In this document: piece by piece, positions 55,216-62,172 of the stretch
Numbering within the stretch: the first letter of the stretch is position 1
How the letters are laid out: each line of letters begins with the position of its first letter
Source: Bradyrhizobium prioriisuperbiae
GTDB lineage: Bacteria > Pseudomonadota > Alphaproteobacteria > Rhizobiales > Xanthobacteraceae
Length of the DNA: 64,000 bases
Direction of reading: 5' to 3'
NCBI RefSeq assembly: GCF_032397745.1
Contig: NZ_CP135921.1
Span: forward strand, 2,790,001-2,854,000
Program-made: the position numbers and the translations under genes
Notes under the pieces: generated by a model
Seen by the model: only the letters and a program-made list of their open reading frames with translations
What the model was told of the DNA's origin: nothing
Database searches by the model: none

Positions 55216-55229
55216 GGCTATTCCCGGAA

Positions 55230-55310
55230 TGTAGCCCGGATCAGCGCAGCGACATCCGGGACCGAATTGACGTGCCTGACCCGGGTATCGCTGCGCTCAC
55301 CCGGGCTACA
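55230..55310. repeat. REP-like extragenic hairpin, second copy
   Basis: Two arms, the left starting TGTAGCCCGGAT and the right ending CACCCGGGCTACA, pair over about 30 nt with an internal loop. The arms match the element at 1952-2030 in arrangement, with several compensatory changes that keep pairing. It lies between the formamidase and NCS1 permease genes. Confidence 0.8.
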
Positions 55311-55328
55311 GGCTGTCTACGAGTTCTC

Positions 55329-56738
55329 TCACCCCTTGCTCACCGCCACCGGCGCGGTCACCGCGCTGCGGCTGAGCACGAGGTACAGTCCGCCCGCGAC
55401 CACGATGCCGGCGAGCCAGCTCAGGTCAGCGCCGCCGAGCAGTCCGGTCGAGATCGGCCCCTGCAGCGCGGGCACGAGGCCGTCCTCGAACAGCCAGCCG
55501 GCGACGAGGCCGGCCAGGAACGCGATGATCCCGCTCCAGTTGATGTCGCCATAGGCGCTGACGTCGGGCGCCTTGTAGAGTTCGGCGACGTCGATCTGGC
55601 CCTGCCGCTTGATATAGAAGTCGGCCAGCACCACGCCGGCCCACGGGCTCATCCACAGCAGCAGGCTGATCAGCCAGTTGTCGAACGCCTTGGCGAACGA
55701 CGGCGCGAAGATGAAGTAGATGGTGACGATGTAGCCGGCGATGCCGACGATGGTTGCGAGGGCCACCCGTGAGAGGCGGAGCTCCATGCTCAGCGCGGCC
55801 AGCGCCGCCGAATAGACGTTCAGAATATTGGTCGCGATCGGGCCGTGCAGCACCAGCAGCAAGACCAGAATGCTGGTGGCGCCGCCGAACACCGAGGAGA
55901 CCATCTTGGCCGGGTCGGTGTCCAGCGTGACGCTGGCGATGGTGGCGCCGAGGATGGCGAGCCAGACTGTCGGCACGAACATGCCGACATAGCTGTACCA
56001 GAACACGTGCTTTGACGGCACGCTGCGCGGCACGAAGCGCGAATAGTCCGAAGCCCAGGTGACCCAGGAGATGCCCCAGCCGACGCCGATCGCGGTCATC
56101 AGCAGCGTCAGCATCGCCAGATGCGCACCGGGCGGCAGTGTGCTGGTGAGGCTCCAGTTGACCACCCCGGGACGGGTCCAGGCCAGCACGCTCATCAGCA
56201 CCATGATCACCACCGTCACCGGCACGGTGTATTTCTCGAAGGTGCGGATGGCATAGAAGCCGTAGATGCCGATGCCGACCTGCAGGGCCATCACCAGGGT
56301 GATGACCACGAGGTTGGCGAACCAGGTGTCGGAAATCCCGAACTGGCCGAGAATGGCCATTGAGATCTTGACCGGGAAATACGTGTTCACGCCGATCCAG
56401 CCCAGCGTCATCAGGAACATCAGCGCGCTCGGCAGGTAAGCACCCCGCCGCCCGAAGGCGGAGCGGCTCAGCACCATTTGATTGACGCCGGTCTTGTGGC
56501 CCATCACCGTGAAGGCGGCGAAGATCCCGCAGCCGACCAGGTTGCCCAGCACGATCACCGCGATGGTCTCCCACAGGCCGAGCTTGAGCACGATGCCGAG
56601 CGCGCCCAGCGCCCAGTTCACCGGCGCGATGTTGGCGCCCGCCCAGATCCACATCTGCTGCGGCCCGGTGGAATCCCGTCCCGAATCGGGGATCGGCTGA
56701 ATGTCGTGATCGTCGGCTCTGACTTCTGGAGTGCTCAT
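55329..56738 (-). CDS. NCS1-family nucleobase permease (CodB-like)
   Basis: A 469-residue inner-membrane transporter with about 12 helices, of the nucleobase:cation symporter-1 family. The N-terminal signature is PQQMWIWAGANIAPVNWALGALGI, and TWASDYSRFVPRSVPS and a later LLLWMSPWAGVVLADFYIKRQG are typical. It probably imports cytosine, allantoin, hydantoin or a related ring, matching the cytosine-deaminase-like enzyme and formamidase next to it. ATG 56736-56738 is used because the family begins just before the signature; the open frame continues upstream without homology. A ribosome-binding sequence GGGGG precedes it. Confidence 0.9.
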   Translation of the reverse strand: MSTPEVRADDHDIQPIPDSGRDSTGPQQMWIWAGANIAPVNWALGALGIVLKLGLWETIAVIVLGNLVGCGIFAAFTVMGHKTGVNQMVLSRSAFGRRGAYLPSALMFLMTLGWIGVNTYFPVKISMAILGQFGISDTWFANLVVITLVMALQVGIGIYGFYAIRTFEKYTVPVTVVIMVLMSVLAWTRPGVVNWSLTSTLPPGAHLAMLTLLMTAIGVGWGISWVTWASDYSRFVPRSVPSKHVFWYSYVGMFVPTVWLAILGATIASVTLDTDPAKMVSSVFGGATSILVLLLVLHGPIATNILNVYSAALAALSMELRLSRVALATIVGIAGYIVTIYFIFAPSFAKAFDNWLISLLLWMSPWAGVVLADFYIKRQGQIDVAELYKAPDVSAYGDINWSGIIAFLAGLVAGWLFEDGLVPALQGPISTGLLGGADLSWLAGIVVAGGLYLVLSRSAVTAPVAVSKG

Positions 56739-56843
56739 GATCGCCCCCGCTTCGTTGCATCGTCGCCCGCGCCTGTCTGCGTGGCAGGAGCGAAGCAAGA
56801 ACCGTGCCCGAGGGGCGGGAGATCATGCGGCCAACGGGCTTCC

Positions 56844-58061
56844 TCAGAGCAGTTTCACCACCGCACCGGCAGCGGCCAGCACCACCACCACGATCCAGGG
56901 CGGCGCCTTCCACACCGTGAGCAGCAGGAAACCCGCAAGCACCAGCACGAAGTCGCGCGGCGAAAGCACGGCGCTGGTCCACACCGGGCTGTAGAGCGCC
57001 GCACTGAGAATGCCGACCACGGCCGCATTGGTGCCGCGCATCGCCGCCTGCGCTGAGGGGCGCAGCCGCAGCGCATCCCAGAACGGCAGCGTGCCGTACA
57101 CCAGCAGCAGGCCTGGCAGGAAAATCGCGACCAGCGCAATCGCAGCACCGATGAGGCCATTCGGCGCAGGTCCCATCACCGCGCCGAGATAAGCCGCGAA
57201 TGTAAACAGGGGTCCCGGCACCGCCTGCGCCAGGCCGTAGCCGGCGAGAAACGCTTCGCTGCCCACCCATCCCGGCGTCACCACCTCGGCCTGCAGCAGC
57301 GGCAGCACCACATGGCCGCCGCCGAACACCAGCGCGCCCGCGCGGTAAAAGGCGTTGAACAGCGTGATAGTCTGATAACCCGTTGCCTGCCCGATCAGGG
57401 GCGGAACCACGAACAAGGTTGCGACCAGTGCCAGCGCCCATGCGCCACGGCGGCGCGAGACCGGAAAGCTCAGGTGACCGACAGGCGCCGTCGTTTGTGT
57501 CCGACACAGCCAGAGGCCAGCAACGGCACCAAGCGCGATTGCGCCGATCTGACCGAGTGATCCACCGGCGAATGTCACCATCGCCACTGCCGCCAGCGCA
57601 ATCCCGGCGCGTTCGCGGTCAGGCGTGAGGCTTTTCGCCATGCCCCAGATCGCCTGCGCCACCACTGCAACCGCGACGAGCTTCAGCCCATGCAGGGCGC
57701 CTTCCGCGATCGGGCCGGTGAAGGCGGCCGCCCCCAGTGCGAATGCAACCAGGATGATGGCCGACGGCAGGGTGAAGGCGGTCCATGCGGCGAGGCCGCC
57801 AAGCAGGCCATTGCCGCGAAGCACCCCCAGCGCGAAGCCGGTCTGGCTGGACGCCGGTCCGGGCAGGAACTGGCACAGCGCCACCAGATCGCCATAAGCG
57901 GCCTCGTCGATCCAGCACCGCCGCGTCACCAGTTCGTCACGGAAATAGCCGAGATGGGCGATCGGCCCGCCGAACGACGTCAGGCCGAGCTTGAGGAAAG
58001 TCACAAAGACCTCAGTGGCACTGCCTGCCGGCTTGTCTGGTGTTGCGTGCTCTGACCCCAT
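56844..58061 (-). CDS. chrA: Chromate transporter, long (two-domain) ChrA
   Basis: A 405-residue membrane protein with two CHR halves. Half one has FLKLGLTSFGGPIAHLGYFRDELVTRRCWIDEAAYGDLVALCQFLPGPASSQTGFALG; half two has NAFYRAGALVFGGGHVVLPLLQAEVV and GYGLAQAVPGPLFTFAAYLG. It should export chromate. The single-domain pair at 40980-42076 is separate, so two chromate systems exist in the window. ATG 58059-58061 is chosen; a GTG ten codons upstream is possible. The IS element begins about 67 bp upstream of its start, so the native promoter may have been displaced. Confidence 0.93.
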   Translation of the reverse strand: MGSEHATPDKPAGSATEVFVTFLKLGLTSFGGPIAHLGYFRDELVTRRCWIDEAAYGDLVALCQFLPGPASSQTGFALGVLRGNGLLGGLAAWTAFTLPSAIILVAFALGAAAFTGPIAEGALHGLKLVAVAVVAQAIWGMAKSLTPDRERAGIALAAVAMVTFAGGSLGQIGAIALGAVAGLWLCRTQTTAPVGHLSFPVSRRRGAWALALVATLFVVPPLIGQATGYQTITLFNAFYRAGALVFGGGHVVLPLLQAEVVTPGWVGSEAFLAGYGLAQAVPGPLFTFAAYLGAVMGPAPNGLIGAAIALVAIFLPGLLLVYGTLPFWDALRLRPSAQAAMRGTNAAVVGILSAALYSPVWTSAVLSPRDFVLVLAGFLLLTVWKAPPWIVVVVLAAAGAVVKLL

Positions 58062-58128
58062 GATCGCCGACCGATATCGGGAAACGATCACAGAGCCAAG
58101 CGCGACGGTGTGGGATGCAGCCTGATCT

Positions 58129-58151
58129 TAGCCCGTCTTCGCGGATTGGCG
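58129..58151 (+). repeat. Left terminal inverted repeat of the IS
   Basis: The sequence begins TAGCCCG and shares TTCGCGGATT with the complement of 60130-60152; mismatches are at positions 3, 8, 9 and 20 of the alignment. It lies 37 bp beyond the transposase stop codon. Confidence 0.7.
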
Positions 58152-58176
58152 GGTTTTTGAAGGGTCGACATCAGCC

Positions 58177-58213
58177 AGATCAATGGCTTAGCTCGAAAGG
58201 TCTTCACTACAGC
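58177..58213 (+). repeat. Left subterminal repeats of the IS
   Basis: Two motifs recur near the right end. AGATCAATGGCTTAGCTCG (58177-58195) resembles 60081-60099, and AGGTCTTCACTACAGC (58198-58213) is identical to 60030-60045. Both are in direct orientation but in swapped order. They overlap the last codons of the transposase and may be transposase-binding sites. Confidence 0.65.
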
Positions 58214-59984
58214 GGCTGGCTTGGTTGACGGCGGCTGTGGTGATCCTGGGCGGCGGTTGCGGTGGCAGCCGGAGCTTCAGCCGATCAATCAGGAGCTGCA
58301 GTTCCGGTTCGGGATGGGTGTAGCGGGTGAGCAGGATCTCGCGCCCATCTGTGGTCGGCAGATGGACGTCGATCATCTGGATGGCGGCGAACTTTTCGAG
58401 CGCGCGACGTGCGGTCAAGCCCGATGCGAGGGCATGAAGCCGGCGCGTCAGCGTGACCTGCATGCAGTAGGCCAGGAAGGCGATGAAGATGTGGGCCTCG
58501 ATCCGGACCTCGTCTTGATGGAACACCGGACGAATCGCCAGGTCGCCCTTGAGATTGCGGAACGCTTCTTCGACGGCAACGAGTTGGACGTAGTATTGCC
58601 AGAGCTGGGCGGGGTCATTGTCGGCGAGGTTGGTGCGCAGCAGATAACGGCCTTCGCGACGTCGGGTCTTTCTCAATCTGTTTCGATTGAGTGCGAAGCT
58701 GAAGCTCGGGCGCTGCTTGTCGATCTCGATATCGACCAGACGCCAGGCCGCCGGCGCTTTGGATCGCGCGCCGCCAAGCTTCATCAGCAATTCTTCGCGC
58801 GTGATCTCCATCGCATCGATTTGCCTGAGCCGTTTCCACAACCACTTCAGCTGCCGCCGGCGCATCGCGCGTTCCTTACTGATCCGATCGGCGCTTTGAG
58901 CGAAGACGTAGAGCTCACCGTCCTCGGACAACAATTTGACCTGCACGCCCTCCCGCGCGTCCTGCCAGGGCTTGTCCAGCAGATGCTTCTCCAGCCGGTT
59001 CAGGCGTCCCTTCGGCGTACCGACCAGATATTGCACTGGCGGATCGCTGTGGCGCATTTCGGCCAGCACGGCCTCGGTCGGCACGCCACGATCCATCACC
59101 CAGACCCGGCGCGCCTTGCCGTATTGCTGCTCGATCTTGGCAAGGAACATCCGCAGTGTCTTGTTGTCAGCGGTGTTGCCGGGCAGCACCTCGTAAGCCA
59201 ACGGCAAGCCATCGGGCGTCACCACCAGCGCGATTACCACTTGCGGGCAATCCGGCCGCTTGTCGCGGCTGTAGCCGTGGCGGCGCTTGCTGCCTTCCGG
59301 CAAGTCCGATGCGTTGACCTCGAAGTAGCTGCTGGTCAGATCGTACAGCAGCACGTCGAAGTCGGCATTGAACAAATCGCGCCAACGCCCGACCAGATGC
59401 GAGAATAGCGCCTCCTTATGCGCGAGCAGCAGATCGTGGCAGGCATAGAGTTTGTGCTCTTCCGCGAGGCCGAAGTCTGCTCCCAGAAGATCGGCCATTG
59501 CGCTCTGACCGAACCATTGCCGATGCAGCCGCCACTCGCTGCCCGGCGCGATCAGCCGGTAGGTTGCCAGCACCTGCAGGATCTGGTCCCACCTCGTCTT
59601 CTTGCGGCTTGGCGGCAGCCGCTCTGCCCAGAACCAATCGAGCTGAAGCTCCTGCCACAACTGTCCGGCCAGCCAGCAGGCGCCCCATTGCCGCGGACGT
59701 CGAAGCTGCATCTCGGACAGGCGTAGCTGGACGATCGACGCATCGCCCGCGATCGCCTCGCATCGATCTTCCGGAAACAGCGACAACGTTCGCGCATGTC
59801 CGGCGTCTTCGTCGAGCACGTCGATCGCCTTGCGCCACGCCGCTGCCTGCGAGGAATTGATCTCACCGAGATACAGCACATGCCGCTGCACCACTCGCCC
59901 GTTATCGAGACGCTTGTTCTCGACAACGTTCCAGTAGCTGTGCGTCTTGCCGTTCTTCTTTCGCTCGGTGCGTCGCAGGAACAT
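58188..59984 (-). CDS. IS1634-family DDE transposase
   Basis: A 598-residue transposase of the IS1634/IS4 superfamily. A typical N-terminal FLRRTERKKNGKTHSYWNVVENKR is followed by a catalytic RNase H-like core: first Asp in LLYDLTSSYFEV (near 217), second Asp in VWVMDRGVPTE, and Glu in QLVAVEEAFRNLKGDLAIRPVFH. No frameshift or internal stop is seen, so it is likely functional. It fills almost the whole IS; its stop lies 37 bp inside the left terminal repeat. ATG 59982-59984. Confidence 0.94.
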   Translation of the reverse strand: MFLRRTERKKNGKTHSYWNVVENKRLDNGRVVQRHVLYLGEINSSQAAAWRKAIDVLDEDAGHARTLSLFPEDRCEAIAGDASIVQLRLSEMQLRRPRQWGACWLAGQLWQELQLDWFWAERLPPSRKKTRWDQILQVLATYRLIAPGSEWRLHRQWFGQSAMADLLGADFGLAEEHKLYACHDLLLAHKEALFSHLVGRWRDLFNADFDVLLYDLTSSYFEVNASDLPEGSKRRHGYSRDKRPDCPQVVIALVVTPDGLPLAYEVLPGNTADNKTLRMFLAKIEQQYGKARRVWVMDRGVPTEAVLAEMRHSDPPVQYLVGTPKGRLNRLEKHLLDKPWQDAREGVQVKLLSEDGELYVFAQSADRISKERAMRRRQLKWLWKRLRQIDAMEITREELLMKLGGARSKAPAAWRLVDIEIDKQRPSFSFALNRNRLRKTRRREGRYLLRTNLADNDPAQLWQYYVQLVAVEEAFRNLKGDLAIRPVFHQDEVRIEAHIFIAFLAYCMQVTLTRRLHALASGLTARRALEKFAAIQMIDVHLPTTDGREILLTRYTHPEPELQLLIDRLKLRLPPQPPPRITTAAVNQASRCSEDLSS

Positions 59985-60029
59985 GGCGCTGCGAATCTAT
60001 CCGCACCGTCACGTCATTGGGAATCCGGT

Positions 60030-60099
60030 AGGTCTTCACTACAGCCGTTTTCGGCCGATTCCGGACACCTCACCCTTTGCAGATCAAAGACTTAGCTCG
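60030..60099 (+). repeat. Right subterminal repeats of the IS
   Basis: Contains AGGTCTTCACTACAGC (60030-60045) and AGATCAAAGACTTAGCTCG (60081-60099), partners of the left-end motifs. A perfect 14-bp palindrome, AAAATCGCGATTTT, lies just outside at 60112-60125. Confidence 0.65.
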
Positions 60100-60129
60100 C
60101 CAAAAAATCGCAAAATCGCGATTTTCCAG

Positions 60130-60152
60130 CGCGAATCCGCGAACTCGGGTTA
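60130..60152 (-). repeat. Right terminal inverted repeat of the IS
   Basis: The complement begins TAACCCG and shares TTCGCGGATT with the left end. Its outer three bases are also the TAA stop codon of the metQ gene, so the insertion lies exactly at the end of that reading frame. Confidence 0.7.
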
Positions 60153-60950
60153 GCTGCCAAACCCCGCCGGAATGAATGCCGGCAGCTTGTCCTGGATGAA
60201 TTGCTTCACCTCCGGTGACTTGAACACCGCGATGAAGGCCTTCAGCCGGGGATCGTCTTTCTTGTCCTCGCGCGCGGTGAAGCGCAGCACCAGTTCGTCG
60301 TCGATGGTGCTGTCGAGCACCAGCGCGGATTTGGGATCGCCGCCGGCGGGGATCAAATAAGTGACATTGACCAGTGCCAGCGAGACGTCGTCGAGCGAGC
60401 GATAAGTCTGTGCCGGATCGAGTTCGACGATCTTCAAGTTCTTCGGATTATCGATGATGTCGAACTTGCTCACCGAAAAGCCCTTGCCCGGGGCGAGCTT
60501 GATCAAGCCGGCCCGCTCCAGCAGGATCAGCCCGCGTGCACCGTTCAGTGGCTCGTTGGGGATCGCGACGCTGTCGCCCGACTTGATCTCGTCCAGCTTC
60601 TTGATCTTCTTCGAAAACAGCCCCACCGGTGCGATCACGCCCACCTTGTCGACCTGCACCAGGTTGAAGCCGCGCGTCTTGTTCTGCACGGCGAGATAAG
60701 CGCCGTGCTGGAACAGGTTCGCGTCGGCGGCCTTGCTGCTGACGGCCTCGTTGATGGCGATCCAGTCGGTCAGTTCGGTCACCTTGACGTCGATGCCCTT
60801 CTCCTGGGCGAGCTTGGCGGCGAAGCCGGCCAACTGCCCGATCGGCCCCGCGCTGGTCGTGATCTTCAGCGGCTCGTCGGCGGCGGCCGCGGTCGTCAGA
60901 GCCAGCAGCACGCCGGCGGTGCGCGCGAGTCGAAGCAGTGTCGTTGTCAT
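60150..60950 (-). CDS. metQ: MetQ/NlpA-family substrate-binding protein, orphan
   Basis: A 266-residue periplasmic binding protein of the methionine (MetQ/NlpA) family. The signal peptide MTTTLLRLARTAGVLLALTTAAA is followed by the mature start EPLKITTSAGPIGQLAGFAAKLAQEKGIDVKVTELTDW; ANLFQHGAYL and VAIPNEPLNGARGLILLERAGLIKL are family signatures. No lipobox cysteine is seen, so it is probably soluble rather than a lipoprotein. metN and metI are not next to it in this window; the IS occupies the downstream side where they might have stood. The stop codon overlaps the IS end. D-methionine or another amino acid may be the ligand. Confidence 0.9.
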   Translation of the reverse strand: MTTTLLRLARTAGVLLALTTAAAADEPLKITTSAGPIGQLAGFAAKLAQEKGIDVKVTELTDWIAINEAVSSKAADANLFQHGAYLAVQNKTRGFNLVQVDKVGVIAPVGLFSKKIKKLDEIKSGDSVAIPNEPLNGARGLILLERAGLIKLAPGKGFSVSKFDIIDNPKNLKIVELDPAQTYRSLDDVSLALVNVTYLIPAGGDPKSALVLDSTIDDELVLRFTAREDKKDDPRLKAFIAVFKSPEVKQFIQDKLPAFIPAGFGS

Positions 60951-61187
60951 GGTCGATCCATCTCTCCGGAAAATATCGACGAAGTATAGAGGAGACGATC
61001 GCGGGAATAACGAGATCGATATTTTTTTAGCGCTCGCCGTCTTGAACGAAACCGTGCGGTGACGGGCGCGGAGGGAGATTGAAACGACCGGTGGAGAGAT
61101 TTCATCTGCGGCAGGACGTCGGCGCGAGATTTCATTCTCGGCGAGAGGTGATCACCTCAGCGCATTCCGTGTCATGTCGAGGGTCGG

Positions 61188-61855
61188 ATGATGGAGCGCC
61201 TCGCACCCGGACGGCACGCTTATTGGAGTGTCGGCCGCAAGGTCGAGGTCCGTCGTTTCGACCTGCGGCCGCAGCCGGTGGAGATCACCGCGCAGGAGAT
61301 GCTCACGAAGGATCGCATCGCGCTGCGCGTGACGCTGACCGCATTCCGCCGGATCGTTGATCCGGAGCGTGTGGTGGCGTCGGTGCCGGATGTCGATGCG
61401 TGGCTCTATCGCCTGACGCAGTTCGCGATCCGTGAGGCCGTGGCCGGCCGCACCCTCGATGAGGTGCTCTCGGCCAAGGCCGCGCTCGATGCGGAGCTCC
61501 GCTCCTATGTCGAGGCAAGGGTTGCGGACAGCGGCATCGAAGTCACGGAGCTCGGCGTCAAGGACGTGATCCTGCCCGGCGAGATCCGTGAGCTGGTCAA
61601 CAAGGTGGTGGAGGCGGAGCGGGTCGCGAAGGCGAACCTGATCCGCCGCCAGGAAGAGACCGCGGCGACGCGATCGCTCCTGAACACCGCCAAGCTGATG
61701 GAGGAGAACCCGTTGCTTCTGCGCTCAAGGAACTGGAGTCGCTGGAGCGCGTGGTCGAGAAGGTTGGCCGGATCGATCTCCATGCCAGCCAGGGCCACGG
61801 CCTCGACGCCCTGCTTACCGGGCTCGTTCGCCTGAAGGTGCCGGAGAGTGCGTGA
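61188..61855 (+). pseudogene. Slipin (SPFH/band 7) gene remnant, 5' truncated and frameshifted
   Basis: The frame from 61188 gives a band 7/SPFH core: RLAPGRHAYWSVGRKVEVRRFDLRPQ, TFRR-like LTAFRRIVDPERVVASV, GRTLDEVLSAK and GIEVTELGVKDVILPGEIRE, then NTAKLMEENPLLLR. At about 61723 one base is missing: the next codons read in another frame as LKELESLERVVEKVGRIDLH and on to the stop at 61853-61855, restoring the family tail. The N-terminal membrane segment and upstream part of slipins are absent. It could still make a shortened protein, but decay is more likely. A terminator follows. Confidence 0.8.
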
Positions 61856-61876
61856 GACCGGTGCATGACGAACCAG

Positions 61877-61900
61877 AGGGCCGCCCATGGGCGGCCCTTT
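61877..61900 (+). terminator. Rho-independent terminator after the slipin remnant
   Basis: AGGGCCGCCC (61877-61886) and GGGCGGCCCT (61889-61898) form a 10-bp stem, realistically closing on a CCATGG loop, followed by a short TTT run. It lies 21 bp after the restored slipin stop. Confidence 0.8.
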
Positions 61901-62172
61901 CCGCTCATGCAAGCCGCAAGTCCGCTGCTCGTTCATAAATCCGTCGCGTGAAATGAGAGGCGCAAGCCGGCATGTCCGCCAGGGGTCGGCGCCAGCCGCG
62001 CGCCGCCCTTCCTCCCGTGCGGCCCGTCGTATATGAGACATTGACCACCGGAATCTGCCGATGATTCCCTGAATCAAATATCCGGCATCACCGGCATCAT
62101 CGGTGGCGGCAGTTTGTTAATTCAATAATTGCAACCTGACACATGATCGACGCATTCCAACCAGGGTATCGC

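Larger units (their letters stand above)
58129..60152 (-). mobile_element. IS1634-like insertion sequence, complete
   Basis: About 2.02 kb with imperfect terminal inverted repeats of 23 bp (58129-58151 and 60130-60152; 19 of 23 positions match) around one intact transposase gene. A TTA at each edge (58128-58130 and 60150-60152) may be a three-base target duplication or part of the ends. Two further subterminal repeats lie inside both ends in direct orientation. The element lies between chrA and metQ, and its right end coincides with the metQ stop codon. The intact gene and ends suggest recent insertion. Confidence 0.8.

Noticed and set aside
55426..57507. 693-codon minus-strand frame overlapping the permease and chrA
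   Set aside because: Different frame from both recognised genes, no homology-like motif, arginine-rich.
60951..61080. Possible SAM riboswitch upstream of metQ
   Set aside because: I could not identify the conserved SAM-I or SAM-II core; a covariance-model search would be needed.
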